Origin: Comamonas testosteroni TK102
GTDB taxonomy: Bacteria > Pseudomonadota > Gammaproteobacteria > Burkholderiales > Burkholderiaceae_C
Direction: 5' to 3'
DNA: 64,000 bases
Assembly (NCBI RefSeq): GCF_000739375.1
Contig: NZ_CP006704.1
Span: forward strand, 2,356,001-2,420,000
Shown here: positions 24,373 to 33,343 of the stretch, piece after piece
Layout of the letters: the number at the start of each line of letters is the position of its first letter
Position numbering within the stretch: the first letter of the stretch is position 1
Program-made: the position numbers and the translations under genes
The notes under the pieces: model-generated
The model's input: the letters and a program-made list of their open reading frames with translations, nothing else
What the model was told of the DNA's origin: nothing
Databases searched by the model: none

Positions 24373-25596
24373 TCAGTCGGGCAGGCCCTGGGCCAGTGCC
24401 TGGGCCTGATCCTGGCTGTAGCCCAGGGCGGTCAGAATCTCCAGGCTGTGCTCGCCGAGCTTGGGTGGTGAGAGACGCACCTGCAGATGCTTGCCGTCCA
24501 GGGTCAGCGGCAGCAGCACGGTCTTGCTGTCGCGGCCGTCGGGCAAGGTGATGGGGGCCAGCGCACCGGTGGCGTTCAGGTGCGGGTCTTCGAGCAGGTC
24601 GTGCGGGCGCGCGATGGGTGCAAACGGCAGGCCCTTGTCCTCGAAGACCTGGGCGATATGCGCGGCGCTGTATCCGGCCATGGTTTCGCGCAGCAGCGGC
24701 ATCAGCCAGCTGCGGGCCTGCACGCGGTCGTTGTTGCTGCCAAGGCGCGGATCGTCTCGCAGCTGGACCAGGCCGAAGGCATCGCAGAACTCGCGCCATG
24801 CGCCGTCGCTGACTACGGCCAGAAAGATCTGTTCGCCGCCCTGGACTTCGAACACGTCGTAGATTGCCCAGGCCGAGATGCGTGCGGGCATGGGGGCTGC
24901 GGGCTTGCCGGTCACCGCGTACTGCATCATGTGCTGGGCGATGAGGAACACATTGTTCTCGAACAGTGCGCTTTGCACTTCCTGGCCCTTGCCGGTCTTT
25001 TCGCGCTGGGCCAGGGCCGCCATGGCTCCCATGGCGCCGAACATGCCGCCCATGATGTCGTTGACACTGGTGCCCGCGCGCAGCGGGTCGCCGGGTCTGC
25101 CTGTCATATAGGCAAGGCCGCCCATCATCTGCACCACCTCGTCCAGGGCCGTGCGGTGTTCGTAGGGGCCGGGCAGAAAGCCCTTGTGGCTCACATAGAT
25201 GAGGCGTGGAAACTGCTGCTTGAGACTTTCATAGTCGAGACCCAGCTTGGTCATGGTGCCGGGCTTGAAGTTCTCGGTCACGACATCGGCCGTGGCGATC
25301 AGCCGCAGCGCGGCTTCCTTGCCCTCGGGGGTCTGCAGATCCAGCGTCAGGCTTTTCTTGTTGCGGTTGAACAGCGGGAAAAAACCCGAGCCCGAGCCCA
25401 GCAGCTTGCGCGTGGCATCGCCGTTGCGGCCGTGGCCCACGGGCTCGACCTTGATGACTTCGGCGCCCAGGTCGGCCAGCATCAGGCCACAGCTGGGGCC
25501 CATGACCATATGGGTGAATTCCACCACGCGGATGCCGGCATAGGGCAGGGGAGCAGCGCCGGTGCTGGCGGATTCGGTTGAGGAGTGCATATTCAT
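24373..25596 (-). CDS. CaiB/BaiF family CoA-transferase
   Basis: A class III CoA-transferase of 407 residues that moves CoA between carboxylic acids. Motifs: PYAGIRVVEFTHMVMGPSCG, LADLGAEVIKVEP, the ENFKPGTMTKLGLDY segment, and the catalytic-Asp region RAGTSVNDIMGGMFG. The C-terminal part keeps the usual RDDPRLGSNNDRVQAR and LLEDPHLNATGA pattern. It sits between the HMG-CoA-lyase-like gene (39-bp gap) and the Bug protein gene, suggesting uptake, CoA activation and retro-aldol cleavage of one acid. The substrate is not assigned. Confidence 0.92.
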   Translation of the reverse strand: MNMHSSTESASTGAAPLPYAGIRVVEFTHMVMGPSCGLMLADLGAEVIKVEPVGHGRNGDATRKLLGSGSGFFPLFNRNKKSLTLDLQTPEGKEAALRLIATADVVTENFKPGTMTKLGLDYESLKQQFPRLIYVSHKGFLPGPYEHRTALDEVVQMMGGLAYMTGRPGDPLRAGTSVNDIMGGMFGAMGAMAALAQREKTGKGQEVQSALFENNVFLIAQHMMQYAVTGKPAAPMPARISAWAIYDVFEVQGGEQIFLAVVSDGAWREFCDAFGLVQLRDDPRLGSNNDRVQARSWLMPLLRETMAGYSAAHIAQVFEDKGLPFAPIARPHDLLEDPHLNATGALAPITLPDGRDSKTVLLPLTLDGKHLQVRLSPPKLGEHSLEILTALGYSQDQAQALAQGLPD

Positions 25597-25635
25597 CTCT
25601 TGTGGTGCTCGGCTCGTCGGCGAGCCGAGGCGTGA

Positions 25636-26572
25636 TCAGTAACGGTGAGGCACAAAGCCCTTGGGCAAGCCTGCGGGTGGCAGCATGCCGTACAGCGCCT
25701 CGCCCGGCAGGCCGGCGGCCAGCGTTTCTCGCGCTGCAAGCAATCGCTCAATATCAATGCCGGTGCGCAGTCCCATGGCTTCGAACATGAAGACCAGATC
25801 CTCGGTCACCACATTGCCCGAGGCGCCGGGGGGCATAGGGGCAGCCGCCCAGTCCGGCCTGGGAAGCGTCGAAAGTGCGCACGCCCGCCTCATAGGCGGC
25901 CAGGCAGTTGGCCAGGCCCAGGCCTCGGGTGTTGTGCATATGCGCGGCGCCGGCCTTGTCGCCGAGTTCGCTGCGCAGGCGCGTGAACAGGCGCTTGACC
26001 TGGGCCGGGTTGGCCATGCCCGTGGTGTCCGACAGCCCGGATTCGTCGGCGCCGGCGGCCACGCACGCTGCAGCCAGAGCAATCACCTCGTCCTCAGGCA
26101 CCAGGCCCTGCAGGGTGCAGCCGAAAGCGGTGGAGATGCCTGCCTCGATATGCACGGCAGGGGCCATCTCGTCGCGCAGCCTGGCGATGGCACGCACTTC
26201 CTCAACCATCTGTGCGGGTGTCTTGCGCACATTGGCCATGGAGTGCGCGGGGCTGGCGGATACGGGCAGCGTGATCTTGTGCGCGCCAGCACGCATGGCA
26301 GCTTCGGCTCCCTTGAGATTGGGCACCAGGGCCATGATGGTGACGCCGGGGTGGGTGACGGCATGGCGCACGACTTCGGCGGCATCGGCCATCTGCGGCA
26401 GCAGTTTGGGCGAGACAAAGGAGCCAACTTCGATTTCCTGCACGCCCGCTGCCACCAGGGCATCGATCCAGGCGTATTTATGGGCGGTGCTCATGGTGGC
26501 CGAGACCGACTGCAGGCCGTCGCGGGGGCCGACTTCGCTGATCAGGAGATCGAAGCGGTGTGGGAATGACAT
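25636..26572 (-). pseudogene. HMG-CoA-lyase-like gene with a single-base frameshift
   Basis: Members cleave 3-hydroxy-3-methylglutaryl-CoA or similar acyl-CoAs to acetyl-CoA plus an oxo acid. From 26572 the frame encodes LLISEVGPRDGLQ, SDTTGMANP and MHNTRGLGLAN correctly, up to the signature GLGGCPYAP. There a six-G run on the plus strand (25828-25833) shifts the frame; the correct end (GASGNVVTEDLVFMFEAMGL ... FVPHRY, stop 25636) continues in the next frame. With five bases in the run, the full protein would be about 311 residues, a normal length. It could be a real mutation, a slippage site or a sequencing error. It diverges from the IclR gene. Confidence 0.85.
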
Positions 26573-26628
26573 GGTTGCCTCACTTGGATTTCATGCTTGC
26601 ATTGCAGCTTGCACAATGCTTTAATGAT

Positions 26629-26645
26629 GTTCTATCTGATAGAAC
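26629..26645. promoter_or_regulatory. Candidate IclR operator, 17-bp palindrome
   Basis: GTTCTATC-T-GATAGAAC is a perfect inverted repeat in the 141-bp gap between the divergent IclR gene and the lyase operon. The surrounding TTAATTCTTTCTATTGAAAT is AT-rich like a promoter. Confidence 0.65.
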
Positions 26646-26713
26646 TTAATTCTTTCTATTGAAATATTGCCTTGCGTCCTGATGCCCTGTCAAGCTGAGG
26701 GGCAGGAGTTTTT

Positions 26714-27442
26714 ATGCCGCGTAAATCCCTGAATGAATCCGTAGCCGACGAGAATGCCGCGCCTGGCGGTGTGGCCGCAGTGGACCGTGCCCTCAGCGTG
26801 CTGAGCGCATTCCAGGATGGCGATACCGCACTGAGTCTGGCCGAGCTGGCCGAGCGCACGCGTCTTTACAAAAGCACGGTGCTGAGATTGCTGGCCTCTC
26901 TGGAGCATGGGGGCTGGGTTCAGCGCCAGGATGACGGGCGCTATGCGGTGGGCTCGGCCGTGGCCAGGCTGCATGCGGTTTACGAACAGAGCTTTTCGCT
27001 GGACAAGCTGGTCATGCCGGTGCTGCGTGCACTGGTTCAGGCCACGGGCGAGAGCGCTGCCTACCATGTGCGCCAGGGGCGCGAGCGTCTGTGTCTGTAC
27101 CGCGTGGATTCGCCGCACCCGGTGCGCGATCATGCGCGCACCGGCGATCTGCTGCCCCTGGACAAAGGCGCGGGCGGGCGCGTGCTGGTTGCCTTCGATC
27201 CGGAGCTGGGCGACTGGTTGAAGAAAAATCGCAACCACTATGCGCGTGTACGGGCTGATGGCTACGAAGCCCTGGTGGGTGACAGGCATAGCGAAATCGC
27301 CGGCATCTCGGCACCGGTTTTCCGCCGCAGCGGCGAGCTGGCGGCCGCCCTGACGCTGACCATGCCAGCGCATCGCTATGACGAGCGCTATGTCAAGAAC
27401 GTGTTGCAGGCCGCACGCGATCTGGGGGCGCAACTGCCGTAG
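26714..27442 (+). CDS. IclR family transcriptional regulator
   Basis: The 242 residues comprise an N-terminal winged helix-turn-helix (AAVDRALSVLSAFQDGDTAL then LAELAERTRLYKSTVLRLLA, about residues 20-75) and an effector-binding IclR domain (GESAAYHVRQGRERLCLYRV; GAGGRVLVAF; GISAPVFRRSGELAAALTLT). It diverges from the lyase/CoA-transferase/Bug operon and most likely controls it through the palindrome at 26629-26645, responding to the acid or its CoA ester. Confidence 0.93.
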   Translation: MPRKSLNESVADENAAPGGVAAVDRALSVLSAFQDGDTALSLAELAERTRLYKSTVLRLLASLEHGGWVQRQDDGRYAVGSAVARLHAVYEQSFSLDKLVMPVLRALVQATGESAAYHVRQGRERLCLYRVDSPHPVRDHARTGDLLPLDKGAGGRVLVAFDPELGDWLKKNRNHYARVRADGYEALVGDRHSEIAGISAPVFRRSGELAAALTLTMPAHRYDERYVKNVLQAARDLGAQLP

Positions 27443-27504
27443 CCGCTGATGTCGCGGGATTCAGGCGCATGGTCAATGGGCGCAGGCAACGATGAAGTTG
27501 TGAA

Positions 27505-28407
27505 TCACGGGCTTGCCGGCTCGGGCTGGAAGCCCAGCTCGCTGCGCACGCGCACAAAGCGGGCAAAGCGCGGCAGGCCGCTTTTTTCATGCAGGCCCTG
27601 ATAGCGATAGGTGACCCAGCTGCCGAGAGCAGGCGGACTTTTGCGCATCTGGGCCGTCAGCCCGGAGCCCAGTGAAAACTGTCGACCGTCCGGGGTCTGC
27701 ACCAGCAGTGCCCCAGTCATGCCCTGCCATTGTCCGCGTCCGCTTCTGTAGCCTATGACCCGGGCTTCGGCATCATCGAAAGGCTTGAGCTTGAGCAGAT
27801 CGTCGCTGCGGCCCGAACGATAGGGCGCGGCGCCCTTGTGCAGCATCAAGCCCTCGCCGCCGCCTTTGATGACGGTACTCAGCCATTGCTGCAGCTCCGC
27901 TTCCGAGCCCAGCTTGCGCTGCTCCACCATATGCACCCAGTCCTGGGCAATGGCGTCCACGGTGCGCTGCAGCAGCGGCAGGCGCTGGTCAAAGCTGCCC
28001 GGAGCTGCGGGCAGGTCAAACACCATGAATTTCATCTGGCGCCAGGCTCGGTCGTCAGGGATGGCCTGTGCCGTGGTGGACTGGGCATGGCCAAACCGGC
28101 CGCGTCCTGCCCAGAGCTCGCCATCCATGGGGGTGGCTGGCCAGTCCCGGACAAACCACTCAGGCGCCGCGATGCGCTGCCCGCCACGGCTGACGAGCTG
28201 GTGGCCGTCCCAGTAGCCGCGCACGCCGTCCAGTTTTTCGCTGACCCAATAGTCCTGCAGCGGCAGGCCGCTGCGCCAGACCTGGGCCAGCATCAGCGAA
28301 GGCGGCTGTGCCGTGGTCTGGGCCAGCACGGCAAAGCCCAGGCAAAGGCAGGCACAGACCAGCCAGCGGACGTATTCCTGCAGGGATCGGTGCCGTGGTT
28401 CAGGCAT
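27505..28407 (-). CDS. Periplasmic ATP-dependent DNA ligase (LigE type)
   Basis: The protein (300 residues) starts with a signal sequence (WLVCACLCLGFAVLAQTTAQ) followed by a minimal ATP-dependent ligase. Motif I SEKLDGVRGYW contains the adenylated Lys58; motif III is present as FMVFDLPA; motif IV as GGGEGLMLHKG; motif V as LLKLKPF; an OB-fold end follows (GALLVQTPDGRQFSLGSGLT). LigE enzymes act in the periplasm and are linked to uptake or repair of extracellular DNA. The gene lies alone between the IclR gene and sodC. Confidence 0.92.
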   Translation of the reverse strand: MPEPRHRSLQEYVRWLVCACLCLGFAVLAQTTAQPPSLMLAQVWRSGLPLQDYWVSEKLDGVRGYWDGHQLVSRGGQRIAAPEWFVRDWPATPMDGELWAGRGRFGHAQSTTAQAIPDDRAWRQMKFMVFDLPAAPGSFDQRLPLLQRTVDAIAQDWVHMVEQRKLGSEAELQQWLSTVIKGGGEGLMLHKGAAPYRSGRSDDLLKLKPFDDAEARVIGYRSGRGQWQGMTGALLVQTPDGRQFSLGSGLTAQMRKSPPALGSWVTYRYQGLHEKSGLPRFARFVRVRSELGFQPEPASP

Positions 28408-28489
28408 GGCTATCTCCCGGTAAAGAGGCAGCTCATGCTAGAGCGCGAAGCCCATGCTGTCGATGCGGGCACGAGCCCTTATCAAAAAA

Positions 28490-28530
28490 CGTAGCTCTCA
28501 GCGCTTTATCTATAAGGCGTTACGGCGATC
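28490..28530 (+). repeat. Dispersed ATAGCTGC repeat, intergenic copy
   Basis: CGTAGCTCTCAGCGCTTTAT followed by CTATAAGGCG shares the AGCGCTTTRTCNATAAGGC core with the copy at 9249. It lies between the ligase start and the sodC terminator. Confidence 0.6.
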
Positions 28531-28534
28531 TCAT

Positions 28535-28564
28535 AAAAAAGCCGCTGCAGCCAGGCAGCGGCTT
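28535..28564 (-). terminator. sodC terminator
   Basis: AAGCCGCTGC-AGCCAG-GCAGCGGCTT with the A-run 28535-28540 as the minus-strand T-tract. Confidence 0.88.
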
Positions 28565-28582
28565 TGTCCTGGGGCAAGGCTT

Positions 28583-29104
28583 TCAGTCGCGGCTGATGAC
28601 CGCGCAGGCGATGCGCGCGCCAGCATTGCCCGTGGGCTGGGTGGTGTAGTCGTCGGGCTGGGCGTGGACGATGACCGCACGGCCTATGACATTGCCGGGG
28701 CCGGCCAGCAAGGTGATGTCCGCCGACTGTACGTTGACGGTGGCCACGCCGTTGGAGTCGGCCTTCAGGCTGGGCAGATCGCCCATATGGTGCTGGGTCG
28801 AGTCATATTTGCCATGCGGATTTCCCGAGGGGTTGAAGTGGCCCGCAGCGGCATTGCCATTGTCACCGCAGTCGCCCTTGTCGTGGATGTGAAAGCCGTG
28901 CTCGGAATTGGGCTTGAGGCCGTGAATCACGGCGTTGATCACGACCTGCTGACCGGTCTTCTGGGTGAATTTCACATCGCCGCTGACCTTGCTGCCCGAA
29001 GTAGCCTGCAATCTGGCGATGGCCTGGGCGGGCTGGGGTTCGGGGGTGCTGCAGGCCGTCAGGGCAGCAGCGGATGCGGCCAGGATGAGAAAACGATATG
29101 GCAT
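28583..29104 (-). CDS. sodC: Cu/Zn superoxide dismutase, lipoprotein
   Basis: Converts superoxide to oxygen and peroxide outside the cytoplasm. The 173 residues have a lipoprotein signal ending ALTAC (Cys18), the copper ligands and disulfide Cys in HGFHIHDKGDC, GHFNPSGNPHG, HHMGDLPSL, and the C-terminal signature GRAVIVHAQPDDYTTQPTGN followed by GARIACAVI with the active-site Arg and second Cys. It is monocistronic, ending in a strong terminator. Confidence 0.96.
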   Translation of the reverse strand: MPYRFLILAASAAALTACSTPEPQPAQAIARLQATSGSKVSGDVKFTQKTGQQVVINAVIHGLKPNSEHGFHIHDKGDCGDNGNAAAGHFNPSGNPHGKYDSTQHHMGDLPSLKADSNGVATVNVQSADITLLAGPGNVIGRAVIVHAQPDDYTTQPTGNAGARIACAVISRD

Positions 29105-29214
29105 GTAAGCTCCTCTTGAGTATTCGTCAGAACCTTAGATAAAACACTGTGAACCATAGCGTCAGTGCTCTCCCGCGCTTGTAGGGCAAGGGCCAAGATG
29201 TCGCACAAGGCGGC

Positions 29215-29255
29215 AAAAAAACAAAGCCCCGCAGGCCTCAGAAGCCTGCGGGGCT
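29215..29255 (-). terminator. fabI terminator
   Basis: AGCCCCGCAGGC (29225-29236) pairs with GCCTGCGGGGCT (29244-29255); the A-run 29215-29221 gives the T-tract. Confidence 0.92.
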
Positions 29256-29277
29256 GGTGTCGTCAGAAGCGATGGGC

Positions 29278-30078
29278 TCAGACCTGATCGGCCGACAGGC
29301 CTGCGGTCTGGCTGAAGCCGCCGTCCACATAGGTGATCTCGGCGGTCACGCCGGAGGCCAGGTCGGACAGCAGGAAGGCCGCCACATTGCCCACGTCTTC
29401 GATCGTCACATTGCGGCGCAGGGGCGCAGCATCGGCCACGCGGCCCAGCAGCTTGCCGAAGTCCTTGATGCCCGAGGCTGCCAGGGTCTTGATGGGGCCG
29501 GCGGAGATGCCGTTGGCGCGGATGGCGCGGCCGTCGGCGGTGCGGCCCACGGCTTCGGCCAGGTAGCGCACGGACGCTTCCAGCGATGCCTTGGCCAGGC
29601 CCATGGTGTTGTAGTTGGGGATGGAGCGCAGGGCGCCCAGGTACGACAGGGTCAGCAGCGAGGACTTGTCGTTCAGATACGGCAGGGCTGCCTTGGCCAT
29701 GGCGGGGAAGCTGTAGGCGCTGATATCGTGGGCGATCTTGAAGGATTCGCGGCTCAGGCCGTCGAGGAAGTTGCCGGCAATGGCTTCGCGGGGAGCAAAA
29801 CCGATGGAATGCACAAAACCGTCGAACTTGCCCCAGGCATCGCCCAGGCCCTTGAACATGGCTTCGATTTGCTCGTCGCTGCCGACGTCGCAGTCAAACA
29901 CCAGCGTGGAGTTGAAGTCGGCCGCGAACTCGGTGATGCGGTCCTTGAAGCGTTCGCCCACATAGCTGAAGGCCAGCTCCGCGCCTTGTTCGTGGCAGGC
30001 CTTGGCAATGCCATAGGCGATGGAGCGGTTGGACAGGACGCCCGTGATCAGCAGCTTTTTACCGGCGAGAAAACCCAT
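29278..30078 (-). CDS. fabI: Enoyl-[acyl-carrier-protein] reductase (NADH)
   Basis: Catalyses the last reduction in each cycle of type II fatty acid elongation. The 266 residues show the FabI-type SDR features: [17 protein letters not shown] (cofactor loop), [12 protein letters not shown], and the catalytic pair in [10 protein letters not shown] (Tyr-x6-Lys), then [13 protein letters not shown] and the end [15 protein letters not shown] single gene with its own terminator, diverging from yejA; it is the target class of triclosan-like inhibitors. Confidence 0.96.
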   Translation of the reverse strand: MGFLAGKKLLITGVLSNRSIAYGIAKACHEQGAELAFSYVGERFKDRITEFAADFNSTLVFDCDVGSDEQIEAMFKGLGDAWGKFDGFVHSIGFAPREAIAGNFLDGLSRESFKIAHDISAYSFPAMAKAALPYLNDKSSLLTLSYLGALRSIPNYNTMGLAKASLEASVRYLAEAVGRTADGRAIRANGISAGPIKTLAASGIKDFGKLLGRVADAAPLRRNVTIEDVGNVAAFLLSDLASGVTAEITYVDGGFSQTAGLSADQV

Positions 30079-30198
30079 TGTTGTTCTCCAGAGAAAATTG
30101 AAAGAGGGGACTGCACCATCTGTGGCAGCGGCGCAATCTTTGAAAACGTATCCGCTCGAACTGGGTGCGAATCAGTCGGGGTAGGGCAGAATTGTCGC

Positions 30199-32010
30199 AT
30201 GCGCCATTGGATGATTTGTTCAGCCCTGATTGTCAGCAGCCAAGTTGCCACACCCGCCCTGGCGGCACATGGCTATGCCCTCTGGGGGCAGCCCAAGTAC
30301 GCGGCCGACTTCAAGCACTTTGACTATGTGAACCCTCAAGCGCCCAAGGGTGGAGAGTTGCGCATGGTCAGCAATCTGCGCTATTCGACCTTCGATAAGT
30401 ACAACCCCTTCACCATCAAGGGCTCGCCGCCTGCCTATCTGGCGGACATGCTGTTCGAGACCTTGCTCGCACCCAGTCTCGACGAGACGGCGTCAGGTTA
30501 TGGCCTGCTGGCCGAGGATGTGGATGTGGCGGCGGACGGCCTGTCCGCCACCTTCAAGCTGCGCAAACAGGCGCGCTTTCACAACGGCAAACCGGTGCTG
30601 GCTCAGGATGTGAAACACAGTTACGAGACGCTGCTGAGCAAATATGTCTCGCCCGGCTACAAGACGCTGTTTGCCGAGGTGGCGGCCTGCGATGTGCTCG
30701 ACGAGCGCACGGTGCGCTTTCGCTTCAAGAAACCCAACCGCGATCTGCCGTTGACCGTGGGGGCCTTGCTTCCCGTGTTCAGCCGCGACTGGGGGCTGGG
30801 TGCCGATGGCAAGCCCAAGGCCTTTGATCAGGTCGTCACGGATATTCCGATTGGCAGCGGCCCTTACAAGATCGGTCCGGTCAAGTTCGGCAAGGACATC
30901 AGCTATGTGCGCGACCCGGGTTATTGGGGGGCGACCCTGCCGGTGCGTGTCGGTCTGGCCAATTTCGACCGCATCACCATCAAGATCTACAAGGACAACA
31001 CAGCCCGGCTGGAGGCTCTCAAGGCCGGCGAGTTCGACCTCATGCGTGTCAACAGTGCGGGCGACTGGGCCAGGCGGTTGACGGGCAGGCGCTTTGCCTC
31101 GGGCGAGCTGGTCAAGGGCACATTTGAGAACAAGCTGCCTTCAGGCTTTCAGAGCTTTTTCCTGAATACGCGGCGTGAGCAGCTCAAGGATGTTCGCGTG
31201 CGCGAGGCCCTGGGCCTGGCTTACGACTTTGAGTGGATGAGTCGTCAGATGTTCTATGGCGCCTATCAACGCGTGCATGGCTTGTTTGGCAACACCGCTT
31301 GCGAGACGCGAGGCGAGCCCAGTGCAGAAGAGCTGGCTTTGCTCAAACCCTATGAGGCCAGCCTGCCGCCTGGCACGTTGGGGCCCATGGCCCAGCCGCC
31401 ACGCACCGATGGGCCTGATGGCCTGCGCGGCAATCTGCGGCGTGCGCAGAAGCTGCTGGCCGATGCGGGCTGGACAGTCAAGGATGGTGCGTTGCGCAAC
31501 GCCAAGGGCGAGCCCATGGTGCTGGAGTATCTGGACAGCGGCGACAGTGCGCGTCTGATCAGCTCATGGTCGCGGAATCTGGAGAAGCTGGGCATCACGC
31601 TCAAGCTGCACAATGTCGATTTTGCGCTCTACCAGCAGCGGCAAGACAAGTTTGATTTCGACATCATCACGCTCAATGTGCCGGGTACGCACAACCCGGG
31701 TCAGGACTATGCCGAGCTGTTTGGCAGTGCCTCCGCCGATCAGGAGGGCGGCTTTAACTTTCCCGGGGTGAAAAGCAAGGCAGTTGATGCCATCATTGCC
31801 CGCATGGCCGCCGCCAAGTCCGAGCAGGACATGCTGCCTGCCTGCCACGCGCTGGAGCGCATCATCGTGCACGGCCACTACCTGATCCCGCAGTACTACT
31901 CGGGCACGCACCGCATGGTCTATGACGCCTGGAGGCTGGCGCTGCCCGGGAAGATTCCGGCCTATTCGCCGGGCGAGCTATGGGCGGTCTATGCATGGTG
32001 GGCCAAGTAA
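30199..32010 (+). CDS. yejA: YejA-like peptide ABC transporter binding protein
   Basis: A family 5 extracellular solute-binding protein. The real start is ATG 30199 (or 30211); the long upstream frame is spurious and antisense to fabI. It has a signal peptide (MICSALIVSSQVATPALAAHG), then the YejA-type opening GYALWGQPKYAADFKHFDYV and PQAPKGGELRMV. Later FDLMRVNSAGDWARRL and NTRREQLKDVRVREAL match this group. With the two permeases and the double ATPase downstream it forms a yejABEF importer, which in E. coli takes up peptides and microcin C. Its stop codon overlaps the first 90-bp repeat. Confidence 0.93.
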   Translation: MRHWMICSALIVSSQVATPALAAHGYALWGQPKYAADFKHFDYVNPQAPKGGELRMVSNLRYSTFDKYNPFTIKGSPPAYLADMLFETLLAPSLDETASGYGLLAEDVDVAADGLSATFKLRKQARFHNGKPVLAQDVKHSYETLLSKYVSPGYKTLFAEVAACDVLDERTVRFRFKKPNRDLPLTVGALLPVFSRDWGLGADGKPKAFDQVVTDIPIGSGPYKIGPVKFGKDISYVRDPGYWGATLPVRVGLANFDRITIKIYKDNTARLEALKAGEFDLMRVNSAGDWARRLTGRRFASGELVKGTFENKLPSGFQSFFLNTRREQLKDVRVREALGLAYDFEWMSRQMFYGAYQRVHGLFGNTACETRGEPSAEELALLKPYEASLPPGTLGPMAQPPRTDGPDGLRGNLRRAQKLLADAGWTVKDGALRNAKGEPMVLEYLDSGDSARLISSWSRNLEKLGITLKLHNVDFALYQQRQDKFDFDIITLNVPGTHNPGQDYAELFGSASADQEGGFNFPGVKSKAVDAIIARMAAAKSEQDMLPACHALERIIVHGHYLIPQYYSGTHRMVYDAWRLALPGKIPAYSPGELWAVYAWWAK

Positions 32011-32275
32011 AGTGGCCCCCACGCTCCACCGTTGCACGGGTCGCTGCCCCCCAAGGGGGCTGGCCTTGCTTGGGGCGGCCCGGCGCTGCGGCCCAGGTAA
32101 AGTGGCCCCCGCGCTCCACCGTTGCACGGGTCGCTGCCCCCCAAGGGGGCTGGCCTTGCTTGGGGCGGCCCGGCGCTGCGGCCCAGGTAAAGTGGCCCCC
32201 GCGCTCCACCGTTGCACAGGTCGCTCCCCCCCCCCAAGGGGCTGGCCCTGCTTGGGGCGGCCCGGCGCTGCGGCC
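32007..32275 (+). repeat. Three tandem 90-bp repeats between yejA and yejB
   Basis: Units start at 32007, 32097 and 32187 with GTAAAGTGGCCCCC; each contains a CCCCC-AA-GGGGG-type hairpin and the GGGGCGGCCCGGCGCTGCGG stretch. Units 1 and 2 differ only at one or two bases; unit 3 has an altered C-run and ends in a divergent tail. The first unit contains the yejA stop codon. The array creates long artificial ORFs in all frames because 90 is a multiple of three. Confidence 0.95.
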
Positions 32276-32311
32276 ATCGTCACCGCGGCTGAAAACAAGG
32301 GTTGATCGAAG

Positions 32312-33340
32312 ATGTTTGCCTATATTCTCAAACGCATTTTGCTGATGATCCCCACGTTGCTGGGCGTGCTGCTGCTGACCTTTGTCGTCATCCAGTTCGT
32401 GCCAGGCGGCCCGGTCGAGCAATATCTGGCCGAGGCCAAGGCCGGCGCAGGTCCTGGGGCCGAGGGGGCTGCCATGAGCTATCGCGGCGGACAGGGCGTG
32501 GACCCCAAGCGGATCGAGGAGATCAAGGCCTTGTACGGCTTTGACAAGCCACCGGCCGAACGCTTTGTGCAGATGCTGGGGCAGTTTGCGCGCTTTGATC
32601 TGGGTACCAGCTTTTTCCAGAACAAAAGCGTCTGGGCGCTGGTCAAGGAAAAGCTGCCGGTCTCCATCAGCCTGGGCCTGTGGACCTTCTTCATCAGCTA
32701 TCTGGTGGCCGTGCCCCTGGGGGTGGCCAAGGCCGTGCGGGCGGGCTCGCGCTTTGATCTGGCCACCACGGTTCTGATTCTCATCGGCTATGCCATCCCG
32801 GGCTTTGTGCTGGGCGTGGCGCTGCTGGTCATCTTCGGCGGGCAGTTGCAGTGGTTTCCGCTGCGCGGGCTGACATCGGCCAACTTCGACGAGCTCAGCA
32901 CCATGGGCAAGGTGGCGGACTATTTCTGGCATATCGCCCTGCCCGTGACCGCCATGGTGGCTGGCAGCTTTGCCGTGACGGCCATGCTGACCAAGAACTC
33001 GTTTCTCGAGGAGATCCGCAAGCAGTATGTGCTGACGGCTCGCGCCAAGGGCCTGTCCGAGCGCCAGGTGCTCTACAAGCATGTGTTTCGCAATGCGCTG
33101 ATTCCCATCGTCACGGGCTTTCCCTCGGCTTTCATTGGGGCTTTCTTTGCCGGGGCGCTGCTGATCGAGACCCTGTTCTCGCTCGACGGGCTGGGCCTGC
33201 TCAGCTACGAAAGCGTGATTCGCCGCGACTTTCCCGTGGTGCTGGGCACGCTGTACCTGTTCACGCTGATCGGTCTGGTGACCAAGCTCATCAGCGATCT
33301 TTGCTATGTCTGGGTGGACCCTCGGGTCAAGTTTGACTGA
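32312..33340 (+). CDS. yejB: YejB-like ABC transporter permease
   Basis: The 342-residue inner-membrane permease opens MFAYILKRILLMIPTLLGVL, carries the FVPGGPVEQ motif of the DppB/OppB family, and has the EAA loop ARAKGLSERQVLYKHVFRNA between its last helices. The YejB-type insertion with YRGGQGVDPKRIEEIKALYG after the first helix is present. It is the second gene of the operon, separated from yejA by the 90-bp repeat array, and is followed within 4 bp by the second permease. Confidence 0.94.
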   Translation: MFAYILKRILLMIPTLLGVLLLTFVVIQFVPGGPVEQYLAEAKAGAGPGAEGAAMSYRGGQGVDPKRIEEIKALYGFDKPPAERFVQMLGQFARFDLGTSFFQNKSVWALVKEKLPVSISLGLWTFFISYLVAVPLGVAKAVRAGSRFDLATTVLILIGYAIPGFVLGVALLVIFGGQLQWFPLRGLTSANFDELSTMGKVADYFWHIALPVTAMVAGSFAVTAMLTKNSFLEEIRKQYVLTARAKGLSERQVLYKHVFRNALIPIVTGFPSAFIGAFFAGALLIETLFSLDGLGLLSYESVIRRDFPVVLGTLYLFTLIGLVTKLISDLCYVWVDPRVKFD

Positions 33341-33343
33341 GAT

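Noticed and set aside
29257..30198. A 314-residue N-terminal extension of YejA
   Set aside because: It is antisense to fabI, and a clear signal peptide begins at the ATG at 30199.
32007..32275. CRISPR array
   Set aside because: The units are contiguous 90-bp near-identical copies without distinct spacers, and no cas genes are nearby.
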